A stretch of 64,000 bases of DNA from Chinchilla lanigera (GCF_000276665.1 NW_004955474.1:11695271-11759270); one strand, 5' to 3'. Shown: positions 1 to 12,335, counted from the first letter of the stretch. A program made the numbers and translations. The notes: generated from the sequence alone by a model not told the origin.

Positions 1-463
1 CCTGGCCCCTTTCCCTCAAATAGCTTGCTCTCATTTAGGAGATAGTCCTATAAACAGCTGAATGGAATAGAAGTTAAATAATGCGAAAATGTGGTGTTGA
101 AGTCATGCAGAAATTAGCCAGTTGAGTGTCAGAGCAGGACGCATCTTTACCCACCAAGGGTAGCACTGTGCGAAAATGTCTGCCCGATGGGAGAGTGGTG
201 ACAGCTGAGGTGGCAAAAGCACGGCTGTTAATGGGCTAAAACTTTCTCAGGAATTAGGGTTTGGGAAACATTCCAGATAATCCAGGAAGACATTATCATT
301 ATTTGGGGTTTTACATAATGACTCAGGGATTTCAACTGATACTATAATTAGATGCTCTGAAAAGAAAGACATAGCTAAGCAGTTACTGACATCACAGAAA
401 AATAACTTGGGTTCAGCAGACACTACTTCTCATACATCCCCACCCCCAAACCTTCTCACCTAG
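1..463. other. FAM13A intron, 5' edge of window
   Basis: Sequence upstream of the first visible exon, ending in a pyrimidine-rich acceptor (ccttctcacctag). I see no exon or recognisable repeat in it. Confidence 0.6.
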
Positions 464-684
464 AATCAAAACTAAAGATATCTGAAGAGGACCTAACCCC
501 CAGGATGCGGCAGCGAAGTAACACACTCCCCAAGAGTTTCGGTTCCCAACTTGAAAAAGAGGATGAGAAGAAGCAGGAGCTGGTAGACAAAGCGCTCAAG
601 CCCAGCGTTGAAGTCACCCTGGAATCCATCCAGAGGAAGCTCCAGGAGAAGCGAGCGGAAAGCAGCCGTCCAGAGGACATTAAG
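464..684 (+). CDS. FAM13A: FAM13A coding exon (first in window)
   Basis: An acceptor ag at 462-463 precedes the exon. Its first two bases finish a codon split with the upstream exon, then 73 codons follow in frame, beginning SKLKISEEDLTPRMRQRSNT and ending RPEDIK. The ATG at 505 is internal, not a start. The segment is basic and acidic by turns, with a likely helix around ESIQRKLQEKRAE. The donor after 684 reads gtgtag, weaker than gtaagt, but the next exon continues in phase as in the known protein. Confidence 0.93.
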
Positions 685-1305
685 GTGTAGTGTCTCTGAG
701 CAGCCCTGCAGGGGACAGCTGACCCTAAGCCCTGGCAACCAGCAGGGCACGGCAGCACAGGGCTTCCCCGGGGATCCCTGTGGGAAGCAGCCCCTCTGTG
801 GCTCTCTCACACTTCTACAGTAATAGATGAAATGACTGCAGTGTGTTTTATCTGCGGGGACTTTGGTTTTTGACTAGAGATCGAAAACAGACAGCTCTGT
901 AGATTACAGAAGGAACCTCGTGAGGCTAATGGCAGTTTGATGACTCTGGGGTAGAAGGATCAAAGACAGACAAACCCGCAGGCCTGTGTAACCTATAACC
1001 ATAGACATCACTTGGGCAGCTAAACTAAGCCCCACGTTCCCGGAGCCCTGCTTTCCTCCGTAGCGAGCTCGCCTCTGCCGCCACCGTGTGGGAGATGAGG
1101 CAGCCGGGACCATTCGGCTGCTTTGTGCTGCTGGCAAGAGGTCAGAAATGGCTTTTCTGAGTAAACTTTGGGCAGAGCCAGGGGGAGCGGCTGTGCAGGG
1201 ATTCTTTTAACCTGCCTTAGTAGTAGATCTATTTGACTAAATGAAGAAGTTGGGGTGTTCACAAATGTTTTCCATCTTTCATTTCTTATCCCTGTGTTTA
1301 TATAG
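685..1305. other. FAM13A intron
   Basis: An intron of 621 bp bounded by gt at 685 and tatag at 1301-1305. I recognise no repeat or RNA gene in it. Confidence 0.75.
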
Positions 1306-1389
1306 GATATGACCAAAGACCAAATCGCTAATGAGAAAGTGGCCCTGCAGAAAGCCCTGCTGCATTATGAAAGCATTCACGGCCGGCCG
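1306..1389 (+). CDS. FAM13A: FAM13A coding exon
   Basis: Exactly 28 codons in phase 0 between tatag and gtatgt: [20 protein letters not shown] and on to YESIHGRP. This is a well conserved FAM13-family segment. It joins without a codon split to the preceding ...EDIK and the following VTKTERQ. Confidence 0.95.
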
Positions 1390-2188
1390 GTATGTGGGGC
1401 TGAATTTTCTGACTGGGGTCAGTGATCTGGCTTTGGAAATGGATTTTCTATGTCAGTGTCTTATCAATAGGGTTCCCTCCGGTTTGTTCTCTTTGCATTT
1501 AGTTAAAGGAGGTTTACTGCATATCACATTATATTGAAGCTTTTGGGAAGGCTAACCTCTAAGAGGTCTTCTGTTATCTAGCAGACACTGAATTAAAGTT
1601 AAAAAGAAAGTTCATTTGCAACTACAGTTGAATCCCTAAGTCCTATTCAAGGTGGGAAAAGATGGGGAGCAGCGTGTGGGGGGACAGAGCCCCCAAGCAA
1701 GAGACTGCCCCATCCCATAGACTGCCATTAGCTTTAGCCTCTCTTAGCCCATAAAGTTCAGGGGTTAAGCTACAACGCTGTGCCCTAAAACTCAAATCTT
1801 CCTGAAATGCAGCTGCAACCAGTGTTTGTCTCTGAAGAAGCACCAGCTGCTTTCAGAAGCAAAAGCGGGAAGCACCCAGAACATGTCCCTGCCTTTCTGA
1901 GGTAGTTTGTTATTTAGCAAGCATTTACTGAACGTTTGTTGTTAGCTGTGGGGAAGACAGTAGAATGGGTAACTCGTGCTCTCTTTCTAGAACTGTAATC
2001 AGACATCCTTTCTGTCAGTTACTCTTCACCTTCTGTTCACAAAACAAATTCTTAAAAGCAGTTAGAAGGAAGCATAAAGTTTAGGTTCACAGGTGGGTTT
2101 TTATATAGCCAAAGAGCATAGGTCTCTTTTCCAGTCTTAACTGTAACGGTATAATGGATAAAGTCCTGTCATCTAAAATACACTCTGC

Positions 2189-2288
2189 GGGGCTGGGGAT
2201 TTAGCTCAGCGGCAAAGCGCCTGCCTGGCAAGCACAAGGTCGTGAGTTCAGTTCCTGGTACCGGAGAAAAACCAAGAAAAAAAAAAAG
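2189..2288 (+). mobile_element. ID SINE (tRNA-Ala-derived), TACCGG subfamily, with target-site duplication
   Basis: A full-length ID element runs from ggggctggggatttagctca, through the box A- and box B-like tRNA promoter motifs, to tggtaccggagaaaaacc and an A-rich tail. Perfect 14-bp direct repeats aaaatacactctgc flank it at 2175-2188 and 2289-2302, the signature of L1-type retroposition. The lack of decay suggests a fairly recent insertion. Confidence 0.93.
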
Positions 2289-2667
2289 AAAATACACTCT
2301 GCTACATAAAGAAGCCTCCAGAATGATATACTGGTTTCCTAGATTTTTTGTAAACACTGAGCTGCATCCCCAGCTACCAGTTTTGAAGTCTGTCACAGGT
2401 TCTGGGCATCGTGCACCTAGTGCTGAACCAGTCCTCAGCCTTTACCCCAGACCTGCCACATAGCGTGCACCTAATAACAATCTGTGGAATGCATTTGCTG
2501 TTGAGTTTTGGCTCTGAATATATCAGGTTTAATTTTTTTCAATGTTGGCGCTGACGATGACTGATTTTGCTGGCCTGTCCCTGCAGTGGAAAAATACTAG
2601 CACTGTGATAATGTTCATGTTTAAGCCAAGTTTTGTTTTAGATTTTTTAGAGGCATTAAAGTAAATA

Positions 2668-2769
2668 CAGGAGCTGGTGATTTAGCTCAGCGGCACAGCG
2701 CCTGCTTGGCAAGAGCGAGGTCATGAGTTCAATTCCCAGTACCAGAAAAAAAACAAAACAAAAAAAGAA
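2668..2769 (+). mobile_element. ID SINE with target-site duplication
   Basis: An ID element (gagctggtgatttagctcag to ccagtaccag and an A-rich tail) flanked by direct repeats taaagtaaata at 2657-2667 and 2770-2780. It is a little more diverged than the copy at 2189. Confidence 0.9.
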
Positions 2770-4749
2770 TAAAGTAAATATAAATGGTCTAGAACTCAAA
2801 TATATTGTGAAACTTCATTGTCCCTAGTGGAGCTTTCAGAACTTGCACAGGTAAAACCAAACTTCTGTGGACAAAGAGGACCCATGTTCTGCTGTAGTTT
2901 CAGAATTCCAGGCGTGGTCTCACAGGCCCCAGGCAGGCTGGAATGAAGCTGTGTGTGTTCCTTCCTGTAGCTTCTTTTTTTCCTGCTGTAGATTCCGATT
3001 GTGACATTGATAGACTCTTTCAAGGACTCCTTGCCTAAGGCTCCAAAAGCACCCAGCTGCATGCTAGATCGACTTAACCTTGCTGCTAGTTCCCCATGTG
3101 GTATTTGTTACTCCAAGCTGGGCAGCCTCACTCATTCCCCTGGCGTGTGGCAGTGGCACACTCCATGCACCTTCCAGTCACAGACTGGACTCAGAACTCG
3201 GAGCTGGTGACCTTTTGGACCGTGGGTGCTTTGTTTATAAAGAAGCTGTCTGTTAGGGGTTGTCATGGAAATGAAGTGATACTGCAGACACACAGGCAAC
3301 TGTATCTATAGTATATCTATCTATTTACCTGTACCTTGCTTGGCCCTGAGGAAGTGGGCCAGCCTGGCCTTGCGGGTGACACAGTAAATGATGTTTTTCA
3401 CCTCTGGTACAATTATATGTTCTCTCTGTGGCCTACTTCTGATTAAATGATGAAATCAGAGAAAGAAGGTTACCTTTTTTTACCCCCTTATCATCAGGAA
3501 TATGAAACATTAGTCCATGGCCCTGCCTTGTTCCTTTGTCTTTCACCATGCTTTCAGATGGAGTCCAGATTCCAGCAGCTCATAGGGCAGGAACAAATAC
3601 TCTAGGGAATCTGAGTGTCATTTTGTTTCTGGACCCAGGCCAGATTCTCTGCCTCTCTCTTTGGAACACGATGCTCCAACCTCCTAAGAAAAAGCAGAGT
3701 TCATTTGACATTGGACCAGTCTGAAAACCAGAGAGTGAACTTCCAGTTCCTAGACCTATGCTGTTACCATGGGACTATAAATACCATTTGGATGATACTT
3801 GCATTTCCAGAGCTAAACTATCATTCCAAACCACAATTTTTCAGAAAAGCGGGCACTTTTAGAACTCTTTTCTTCCTAAATCTACAGATTCTTATTTGAA
3901 AGGATATTAACAGAATCATAGGCCAAAACAGTTATTTTGTTTCTGTCCATTTTTTTAGCAAAGCTGTTTTAACAAAGCGCGCTATAGACATTCCCTACTG
4001 ATTATTTGTCTCTCCTTCTCAACATGTAAGCATCTCAAGAAATGGTGTGTGACAGGAGGATAACAAGTATATGTTACCTTTGGCCTACACGGATCTCTGA
4101 CAGTAAATATGGAGGGAGAGAGAATGGGCTGCATGATCAGCCCTCTTCTCATTAGAATATTTTAATTGCATTTCCAAACCATGGTAACTAACACAACAGT
4201 AAACATAGTAAGATTTACATTTAAATGCAAATCATAGAGCCATGTGTAAATGCCGGCCTTTGGTTAGCTGCTGTCTCAGATTTTCTGATCTTTGCACAGA
4301 CCACCTACTAACATTACCCTACAATTAAGAAGAAAGAGTTGTCATTTTCCAAATTAATGGGCCGAGAGTACAACTGTTATAAGAATCCATCTCCTTTGGT
4401 CTTCTGACAGTTCTATGACTCACAGGTAGCTCTCCACACACAAACGCAAACCACTTTCTGTTTTACTGGATTTTGAGGCAGTATAGTTCCTTATCTAGCA
4501 AAAGCTCAACTTTTTACAAAATTGTGCTTTTATGCCACTTTTTGTAAGCAAAGGTCTTTGTAAACTCCACGTAGAATTCTCAGTGTAGAGGGCAGAATTT
4601 TTCTATTGAGAGGACAGCTTGGCCAAGCCCTCTTGGACAGTGACACGGCAAGATCACCCTTCCTCACATCTCACGTATCTGTGGATGGATAGAAAACTGG
4701 ACTGGGAGTCAGTCATTCATTCATTCGGTTCTTTTTTCTTTTCTTCTTC

Positions 4750-4839
4750 CTTTTTTTTTTTTAATTGGTTCTGGAAGTCAAACTCAGGACCTTGTGCTCA
4801 CCAGGCAGGCACTGCACCACTGAGCTATACCCCTGGCCC
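4750..4839 (-). mobile_element. ID SINE, reverse orientation, diverged
   Basis: A T-tract is followed by the reverse complement of an ID body (accaggcaggcactgcaccactgagctatacccc is the recognisable part, 4799-4834). Confidence 0.8.
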
Positions 4840-5160
4840 TGTGGTCCTTGACTCAGCAGTATTGCTTTGGGCAAATCATTGTCCTTTGCATCTAGTGCTA
4901 AGATTCCACGGCTCTAATTTTCAGAGTAAAATTGTCAGTCTTCACCATTCACTTTTTGGATCTGTCAAAGTAACTGCAACCAAACTGATGTAGAGAAGTG
5001 TATTTGATGCAAAGACAAACATCACAAAAGATAAAGGCCGGTAAAAGCAGCTATGTGATCAGTACTTTATGATTTCTGTTCAAGACATGCCACTTATTCA
5101 GTATGGGTAATTATCGGCTAGCATCCTCTTTGGTTTTGTTTTTATTTTATTATTTCAGTT

Positions 5161-5243
5161 TATTTTTGCAGTGCTGGGGATTGAACCCAGAGCCTCGTAC
5201 ATACAAGGCAAGAGCTCTACCACTGAGCCATATCCCCAGCCCC
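5161..5243 (-). mobile_element. ID SINE, reverse orientation
   Basis: Reverse-complement ID body: gtgctggggattgaacccag ... gagctctaccactgagccat ... ccccagcccc. It has a rat-type ggttc box B and is older than the TACCGG subfamily. Confidence 0.85.
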
Positions 5244-5863
5244 TTTGTGTTTTGAAATATTATCTGAGTCTTACAGAGCAACCAAAATGAGGGTAGTACA
5301 TGAACAGTAGAAAACATTTTTAAATCATAAGCGAAGACAGAGTGGAACTACTGCCCCTCCCATTAGATCTTCTTATCTAGACATTTGTGTTGTTTTGATC
5401 TGGGTACAAAAAATACATCTTAATACCCAATTTTCCACACAATAACAACCATTCAGCACTCCCCCTCAAATGAAAATGAAAGTTTGAGAGAGGAATGAAA
5501 GGATTTAAAGATAGTTTGCTGTATGTTTGGCCTAAAGTCCTTTCCAAACAGTTGTGGGTCCTCACAGACTGACTACCAGTCAGGAAAGTGAGGCCCAGGG
5601 AACTTCAGAGGCTGTGTTTATCATATCCTTGAGTGGGGACTGGCGAGTCAGAGGTCCAATCCTATTAGACACTGCAAATAATTCTCCAGTCTCCACCTTT
5701 CCTGCATGGAGCAGCATTCCAGCTGTTCACCCTGCTTGCTGGAACTTGACCTTGTCTCTTTCTGTGTAAGCCTTGTGTAGGTGGGTAGTAGTAACATCTA
5801 TGGTTTGATTCTTACCCTTTTTCAAGGGAAATCATTTATGGGTCATTTTATAGTTTTGTCAAT

Positions 5864-6014
5864 CTTTTTTTCCCCCTTGGGACAAGGTCTTGCTTTATAG
5901 GCTGCACTGGCCTTATAGGCCTGCACTGGCCCAGGCTGGTGTTGAACTCAAGGTGATTCTCCTGCCTCAGACTCTCAAGTGCTGGGATTACAGGCATGCG
6001 CCACTACACCCGGG
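5864..6014 (-). mobile_element. B1 SINE (7SL-derived), reverse orientation
   Basis: A T-rich start and gacaaggtcttgctttatag lead into cctcagactctcaagtgctg and ggattacaggcatgcgccac, the reverse complement of a B1 5' half. A short internal duplication (ctgcactggcc repeated) is visible. Confidence 0.88.
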
Positions 6015-6111
6015 TTTGTCAGCAGTTCATATGGTGAATAGGAAAGTCAAGAACAGGCCAAACACTTGTGATAGGGAAGCAACAGAAATAACAGGTTGTT
6101 GTTGTTATTAT

Positions 6112-6141
6112 AATGATGATGATGATGATGATGATGATGAT
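6112..6141. repeat. (GAT)n microsatellite
   Basis: About nine to ten perfect gat/atg triplets, likely polymorphic in length. Confidence 0.95.
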
Positions 6142-6544
6142 TGCCAATGATAGAAAATCCGCAAAATGGTTTGCATAGTGGCAATAGCCAATCTCAGCTT
6201 GTGAAGTTTATCCAAAGTGTACTTACTGGTGATCACTCTGAGAAATGCAAACACAAAAGGCAACAAAGGGCAATTCTTTATGAATAATCCTTTAAAATGG
6301 TATTAGAGAATAACCCTTTATGAATAATTTTGAAGTTGAAGGGCCAGAAGACCCACAAAAGCAATGGTCACAGCTAACTCCCCTGCCCTCTTGCTTGATG
6401 ACACTTGCAGTGGTAGTAGAATGTAGCAGACAGACTTAACTTGACAGAAATTTACCTCACCTCATTCCCCACTGAAGCAACCAAAAGAAAACGCATATAC
6501 ATACCTGCAAATATACACCTGATTAGCTCTAAAGTCCTCGCCCT

Positions 6545-6690
6545 CCCCTTTGTAAATATTTGTGGGACACTTTCATTATGTCAGGCACTGAAATAGTTAC
6601 TAGGGTTATAAAAACATAAACTCTTGGTCTCAAGGGATTGCAGGCAAAAGGAGGAGACAGAAGGGTGAACAAACAGTGACAACCCAGGAC
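6545..6690 (+). mobile_element. L2-like LINE fragment
   Basis: The run cattatgtcaggcactgaaat ... aaacataaactcttggtctca ... gagacagaagggtgaacaaa follows the 3' L2 pattern (tgtgccaggcactg ... gagcttacattctag). It is strongly diverged. Confidence 0.5.
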
Positions 6691-6899
6691 GGAATGTCTG
6701 TGAAATACAAGGTGCATGCAGGGCGGGCTGGTGCCGTAAAGCAGAGACTGAGTCTCCTGGGGCGCGTGCTGTTGGAAGAAGGCTGTGCAGAGAGATGGTT
6801 CTGGGTCTGGAATCTGGCAAACAGAGGAGCAGAGGAGAAGCCATTTCCACTTAGAACTCTGGGCCAAATTTTAGGGAAAGGAGGATGAATCACCCTTGT

Positions 6900-7010
6900 G
6901 TTCTGTCAGCAGATGTTCCTTGAGTGGCTTCTATGTGCTAGAATCTTGTTTCTAAAAACACAGTTTCATGGGGGAGAAAAAGCATGTAAATAAATTGACT
7001 ACAGCCCCTC
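6900..7010 (+). mobile_element. L2-like LINE fragment
   Basis: The text cttctatgtgctagaatctt ... gggggagaaaaagcatgtaaa resembles the 3' end of L2. It is probably part of the same ancient insertion as 6545-6690. Confidence 0.45.
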
Positions 7011-7368
7011 ATGATAAGTCTCATAATAGACAAGCACGCTTTCTCCTTCTGGGGCCCAGAAACTAGTAAGTCACCTGGAAACTTTGAACCCTGAGAAGGT
7101 ATAGGCAGAAACTGAAGAATGATTGTAGTTTTGACCTATGTAAAGCAATACTACCAATGGAGTGCTTTCCACTGCTGAAGTAGGTATTTTAAATATTTAC
7201 TGAATAAATAATAGTGTCAGTTTAGACACATCTTCTAAAAATGGTAAGACTTAAACTGCATGGTCTGTTTTTCTGTAGGACCAAAATGAAGACCTAGAAT
7301 ACATTTGGACAGGTGGTAGCATGACCTCTGGGAGCAGCCTTCTTAGCAGTCTTGTTCTTGCTTTTCAG

Positions 7369-7464
7369 GTGACAAAGACTGAACGTCAGGTTATGAAGCC
7401 TCTGTATGACAGGTACCGGCTGGTCAAACAGATCTTGTCCCGGGTCAACACTGTTCCGATCATT
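7369..7464 (+). CDS. FAM13A: FAM13A coding exon
   Basis: Thirty-two codons in phase 0 between cttttcag and gtgagt, starting [20 protein letters not shown] and ending NTVPII. The [13 protein letters not shown] helix is a hallmark of FAM13A/FAM13B. Confidence 0.95.
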
Positions 7465-8712
7465 GTGAGTGCTGTACCTTCCTGACCTTATCCTGCCTTT
7501 GCAGCTGAGCAATGTCTGTTTAGGCCCTCACTTCCTCTCAGACTGTAATAGCTGAGCCAGTCATTGATGTCCTTGGCCTACACGTTCAAAACATGAAGAC
7601 TCTTGTCAGCAACTTCTGAGGGCTGTGCCAGAATGAGCCAAAAATGAGCCAGTCTCAAGCCAGTAGGGGTCCCCCTTTTTAGGAGACAGACCTGATATGT
7701 GCCCTGGCCCTTTCCTGGGCAACAGAGCACAGGGGGACAAGAGCTATGCCTTGTGCCACATCTTCTCCGCAGAGGGCCTCGATGGTCCCAAAGGCCCCCT
7801 GTTGACAGTCTCCCCACCCATGACAGGGAGAGCTCCCTTGGGAGTCAGATCCAGGGAGAATCTTCTAGAAAGTCACAGAGAGAGATTGCTCTTCTTGGTG
7901 GCTGCAGGGAATGTAGAGAGTGGAAAGAAAGGGAGAGAGGCTAATGGCTGAGGTGCTTCCTGGCCGCCACTCTTGTACTCAGCTGCTTCAGGGCCCTGAT
8001 CCTGCTCTTATCAGGAGTAGGGACAGCAGCTTGCCTGCAGCATGGGCACCTTTGGGCAGTGTCTGCAGCAGGCTGCCCAGCCCATCTGTGCCAGAGCACT
8101 TCCTGCTTCAGTGCCCTCCTCCCAACAGCTCGCTCTGATGTCGCTATTGAGACGCATCCACCTACGGTCCAGCCCTTCCTTAAATCCCCTTGTTTACTCC
8201 CATTTAAGTTCCCTTTAGCAGTGTACTAGTTTTTAATGAATGAGAGGAGCCAGAAAGCTACTGTTCTACAAATTCCTGTAGGATAAATTAAAGTAATGAG
8301 AGATTCGATCTAAAGAATCACTTCTTTCTCCAGTTAGGAACCCTTGGGTCCCTAAATATGGTGATGAATAACAGAGAAGCTAGATGACCTCGGGTGGCTT
8401 TGTGAGCTCAGCCTGCTTTCTTAGGGTCCTCACAGTCACTGCCTGGAGGGGAGAAAGTGGGAGGCCGTTTCTCCCTGGGGTTTTCGTGACTGTGCGCTCA
8501 ACACGGACCAGTGCTGTTACTGCTCCTGGTGATCTGTGTGGACTCAGGGGGGGAAGCAGCAGCTTGAAAAAGAACTTCAGTTGCCGTAGGTTTTCCTAGG
8601 AGCCTCTTAAAGCCAGACAGTTAAGAGACAGTGATAAATACTGGGGTGGGCAGAAGAGGCCAGGGGACGAGAGGAGGTGCCCAGTGTAACCTGCTGTTAA
8701 CACCTGTCACAG
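7465..8712. other. FAM13A intron, no recognised repeats
   Basis: An intron of 1,248 bp. I recognise no repeat or RNA gene. Several open frames exist on both strands but have no homology I know and no splice support. Confidence 0.6.
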
Positions 8713-8796
8713 GGGTCCCCCTCCAGCAAGCGGAGAAGCCCTTTGCTGCAGCCAATTATCGAAGGTGAAACTGCTTCCTTCTTCAAGGAGATAAAG
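8713..8796 (+). CDS. FAM13A: FAM13A coding exon
   Basis: Twenty-eight codons in phase 0, acceptor gtcacag and donor gtgaag: [20 protein letters not shown] and on to ASFFKEIK. The basic SSKRRSP stretch is a plausible phosphorylation site, as is common in this family. Confidence 0.95.
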
Positions 8797-9164
8797 GTGA
8801 AGAGCCCCGCAACCCCTGCTGAATCCCATCCCTGCCTCCCGCCCGTGGGAAGGGTGTGCCTGTGCCCTTAGCTGATGTTTATTTGCACATACCACCTCAG
8901 AGTGAGCCCCTTTATTAGAGGCTCCCTGATTTCTTTAGTTGCTCTCTCCCCTCTTTATGTATTGTTGTTTTTGTTTTGACTTTGCCTTCAGGAATTATTT
9001 TGTTTTCCATGCTGCTTTTTTGTTTTGCTTGTTTTCCCTATTTGGGGAATGATTTCCTGTACTCCAAAATGTTAAATTAACTCTTTGGAACAAAACACTT
9101 TTTTTTTTTTTTAATTCATACACTGAATGTATAGAAAAACCAGAATTAACAAAAGCAATACATA

Positions 9165-9355
9165 TACAGTGGTGCCTCAGTTCACAAACTTAATTTGTTC
9201 TCTGGTTTTGGAAAAGATGGCCACAGTCACGTTTGTGTGGGGAAGATGGCCATGGTCCTGCTGCTCACTCCATGCAGAGTTTGCGAACAAAAACAAACTT
9301 TTGCCTGACATTCTGTGTGTAAACAGAAGTGTTTGTGAACCAAGGTGCCACCGTA
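9165..9355. mobile_element. MITE-like DNA transposon with ~25-bp imperfect terminal inverted repeats and TA flanks
   Basis: The left end tacagtggtgcctcagttca (continuing caaac) and the right end, read in reverse complement as tacggtggcaccttggttca (continuing caaac), match at 20 of 25 positions. Both ends are bounded by TA, the usual target duplication of Tc1/mariner elements. No transposase frame is present, so it is non-autonomous. A related copy lies at 41919-42150. Confidence 0.7.
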
Positions 9356-10153
9356 ACACAAATCCCAAATGATGCTTTTATAGTGAACAACTGTGTTGTC
9401 TTTGGTTGCTTTGCCGGTATAGTTTAACCCACTCCTTTCCCCCAGTGTGTTTATTCTTCGGCATCAATTTTATACTCTTCTCCATTGTGGACGTGGTGCT
9501 GGGGTGGGCAATCACAAGAGCGTGTGTCTGGGTTTCTCCAGTGGTAGTTAGGGATTCTGCGCCCCTGCCCCATCTGCACTGCTGGCATCGCTGGGCCGCG
9601 AGGCACAATCTGCCCAGGACCAGGGACCCTCTGTGGGGCTCACGCTGCCTCTTCGAGGACCGGCCTTTTTCACATTCCGTTTCTAGATACCTGCACAAAC
9701 TGCACTGCTGTAAAGGGACTTAAGTGCCTTCTAGAGCGTTCTAGAAATGAAAGATCAAAGGCAATTATTTTCTAAAAATGATGTTTATTTTTAGCAGTGG
9801 TTTAGGTCCATAGAGGGAATTAATCCCAAAGCAAAAGTGAGTTTTAAGAGTTTTACCTATCATATTTCTGGGACAGTTCAAAGCCTGGGGAGTGGGAACT
9901 GTAGTTAGGAATGATGCTTTCAGAATCATCTTTCCTACTGAGGGATACCAACTGAGAACTTTCTCTGGAGCTCAGGATAAGGTACCATAAGCTACCAGTT
10001 CTTCTATTCCTACCTCTTAGAGATAGCTTTAAGATATTAGGCAATGATTCTGCTCACCATTCATACTATTTTAAACAGAACTTGTTTTATGAAATTGTTC
10101 TAAAACATGGATTGGAAAATCTGAGCCATTGTGTCTTTAAAAAGTGGAGCTGT

Positions 10154-10346
10154 TGTGTGCCTGGTGGAGTAGCACACACCTGTAGACCTAGCACTCACTC
10201 TGGGAGGCTGATCCAAGAGCATTGCAAATTTCAGTTCAGCCTGGCCAATCTAGTGAGACTGTGTCTTTAAAAATTTTAAAAAGGGGCTAGAGATGTAGCT
10301 CTGTGCAAAGGCCCTGAGTTCATTTCCCAGTACCAAAAAACAAAAA
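10154..10346 (+). mobile_element. B1-dID composite SINE
   Basis: A B1 monomer (gtggagtagcacacacctgt ... ggaggctgatccaagagcat ... gagactgtgtcttt) is followed through an A-rich linker by an ID-like half (gggctagagatgtagctctg ... cagtaccaaaaaac). The same B1-then-ID order recurs at 20465-20645, 30888-31102 and 63625-63845, so it is one composite family. B1-dID is known from several non-murid rodent families. Confidence 0.75.
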
Positions 10347-10444
10347 CTATTGTGACCAGGAATGTAGCTCGGTGCTTGCCTAGCATGCATGAGGCCTTAG
10401 GTTCTATACCCAGTGCACGAACACATACACACACACACACACAA
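10347..10444 (+). mobile_element. ID-like SINE ending in a CA run
   Basis: Diverged ID body (gaatgtagctcggtgcttgc ... taggttctatacccagtgca) running into (ac)n at about 10426-10442. Confidence 0.7.
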
Positions 10445-11039
10445 ACCCAGGCAATTTTCTTAATAAGCCTTTATGTTGATGAAGAAATTTTGGCAAATAA
10501 CATAAGAATTAAAATACCGCAGCTGAAAAAATGAATATCCTGATGGTACTCTTTTTATAAGAGGTCATTCTTCCTATTTTTAGCCTTTTGTTTTTTTGTT
10601 TGTTTTTTTTTTTACGAGAATATTTTGGCCCTGGCTTATTGTCTGTTGGCACACATTATGGTCAAAATTTCAGATAATTTTGCAATGATTACACTGCTTT
10701 TGTAAATAACACTGTTCTCTGGTTCTTTTTGTTCCAACTGGCCAAGCTTCTTACCCTGTATTTGTACTTTATTAATTCCTGGCAATGGGATACAATTTAA
10801 AATTTGGTGACCCTACAGTGAAGAAAGATGTATCTAAGAAGTTTCATTACAACCCACCCCTGTTTTTAATCACTCATGGGAAGAAGTAGCTGGGTAAGAA
10901 ATAGAGCCAGTGCACATTCTGAAGCCCTAGATTGTCAGGCCAAAGAAACCTAGTCAGCGAACCTCAGTTAATTCTTTTTTGTTTGTTTGCTGCTTCTATT
11001 TAATTTTTTTTCAGTTAATTCTTATAAAACTATATAGGT

Positions 11040-11119
11040 GGCCGGGGATATAGCTCAGCGGCACAAGCGCCTGCCTGGCAAGCACAAGGTCCTGAGTTCG
11101 ATTCCTGGTACCAAAAACA

Positions 11120-11161
<42 letters not shown>
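11040..11161 (+). mobile_element. ID SINE, TACCAAA subfamily, with (AAAT)n tail and target-site duplication
   Basis: gccggggatatagctcagcg ... ggtcctgagttcgattcctg ... gtaccaaaaac, then about ten aaat units. Direct repeats ataaaacta occur at 11024-11032 and 11162-11170. The body differs from the TACCGG subfamily at several linked positions (see findings). Confidence 0.9.
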
Positions 11162-11163
<2 letters not shown>

Positions 11164-11513
11164 AAAACTAAAAAATAAAACCATATGGGAATTGTTATTC
11201 CTCCTACCAAAAAACCCCCCAAATTATTCATTTAAAAGGTCAGGTTTGGACTGTAAATGTTACAGTGTTTTTCTGACGACGTGTAGATTGCCGAGGCATT
11301 TCCTTCTCTGGACCGAGCAATAGGACTGAAGGCGCAGCCGAGAGAATCGGGAAAAGCCCCCCGAGTTTTGGCCTTTGTAAGGGCGCTTGTATTCCAGGTC
11401 TGAGCAGGCACAGAAGCAGCTCTGGGGGACGCGGATGACTAGGTAACTCAGTCCCTCCCAGTGAGAGTGCGTGCAGCGGGGGGACAGGTGCTCACCGCGC
11501 TGTGTGTCTCCAG

Positions 11514-11710
11514 GAGGAAGAGGAGGGCTCGGAAGACGACAGCCACGCGAAGCCGGACTTCACAGTCACCCTGGAAACAGACTTCAGTGCACGCTGCTTC
11601 CTGGACCAATTCGAAGATGATGCTGATGGGTTTATTTCCCCAATGGATGACAAAATACCATCAAAATGCAGCCAGGACACCGGGCTTTCAAATCTCCACG
11701 CCGCCTCAAT
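11514..11710 (+). CDS. FAM13A: FAM13A coding exon (acidic, conserved)
   Basis: The exon starts after gtctccag with EEEEGSEDDSHAKPDFTVTL and includes ARCFLDQFEDDADGFISPMD. It is 65 codons plus two bases, and the split codon AT|A (Ile) is completed by the exon at 12152. The donor is gtaggt. This acidic segment is among the most conserved parts of FAM13A. Confidence 0.95.
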
Positions 11711-12254
<544 letters not shown>

Positions 12255-12335
12255 TAGTGTGCGTCCCCCTCCCTCCTCCCCGCCCTCAGCCCTGGCTCCG
12301 CCCTGTGCTTGGCTCCTGGAGCGCAGCCCTAGCTC

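Larger units (their letters stand above)
1390..7368. other. FAM13A intron with scattered SINE and L2 copies
   Basis: A 6 kb intron from gtatgt at 1390 to ttttcag at 7368. It holds four ID SINEs, one B1, a GAT microsatellite and L2-like fragments, listed separately. About 1910-1960 is also weakly L2-like. I see nothing recognisable in 2800-4740. Confidence 0.8.
8797..11513. other. FAM13A intron with DNA-transposon-like, B1-dID and ID copies
   Basis: An intron of 2.7 kb. It contains the TA-flanked element at 9165-9355, a B1-dID composite, two ID copies and an AAAT microsatellite, listed separately. The rest is unremarkable. Confidence 0.75.

Noticed and set aside
4619..4993. 124-codon + strand frame
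   Set aside because: It runs through a reverse ID SINE and its T-tract; no family similarity.
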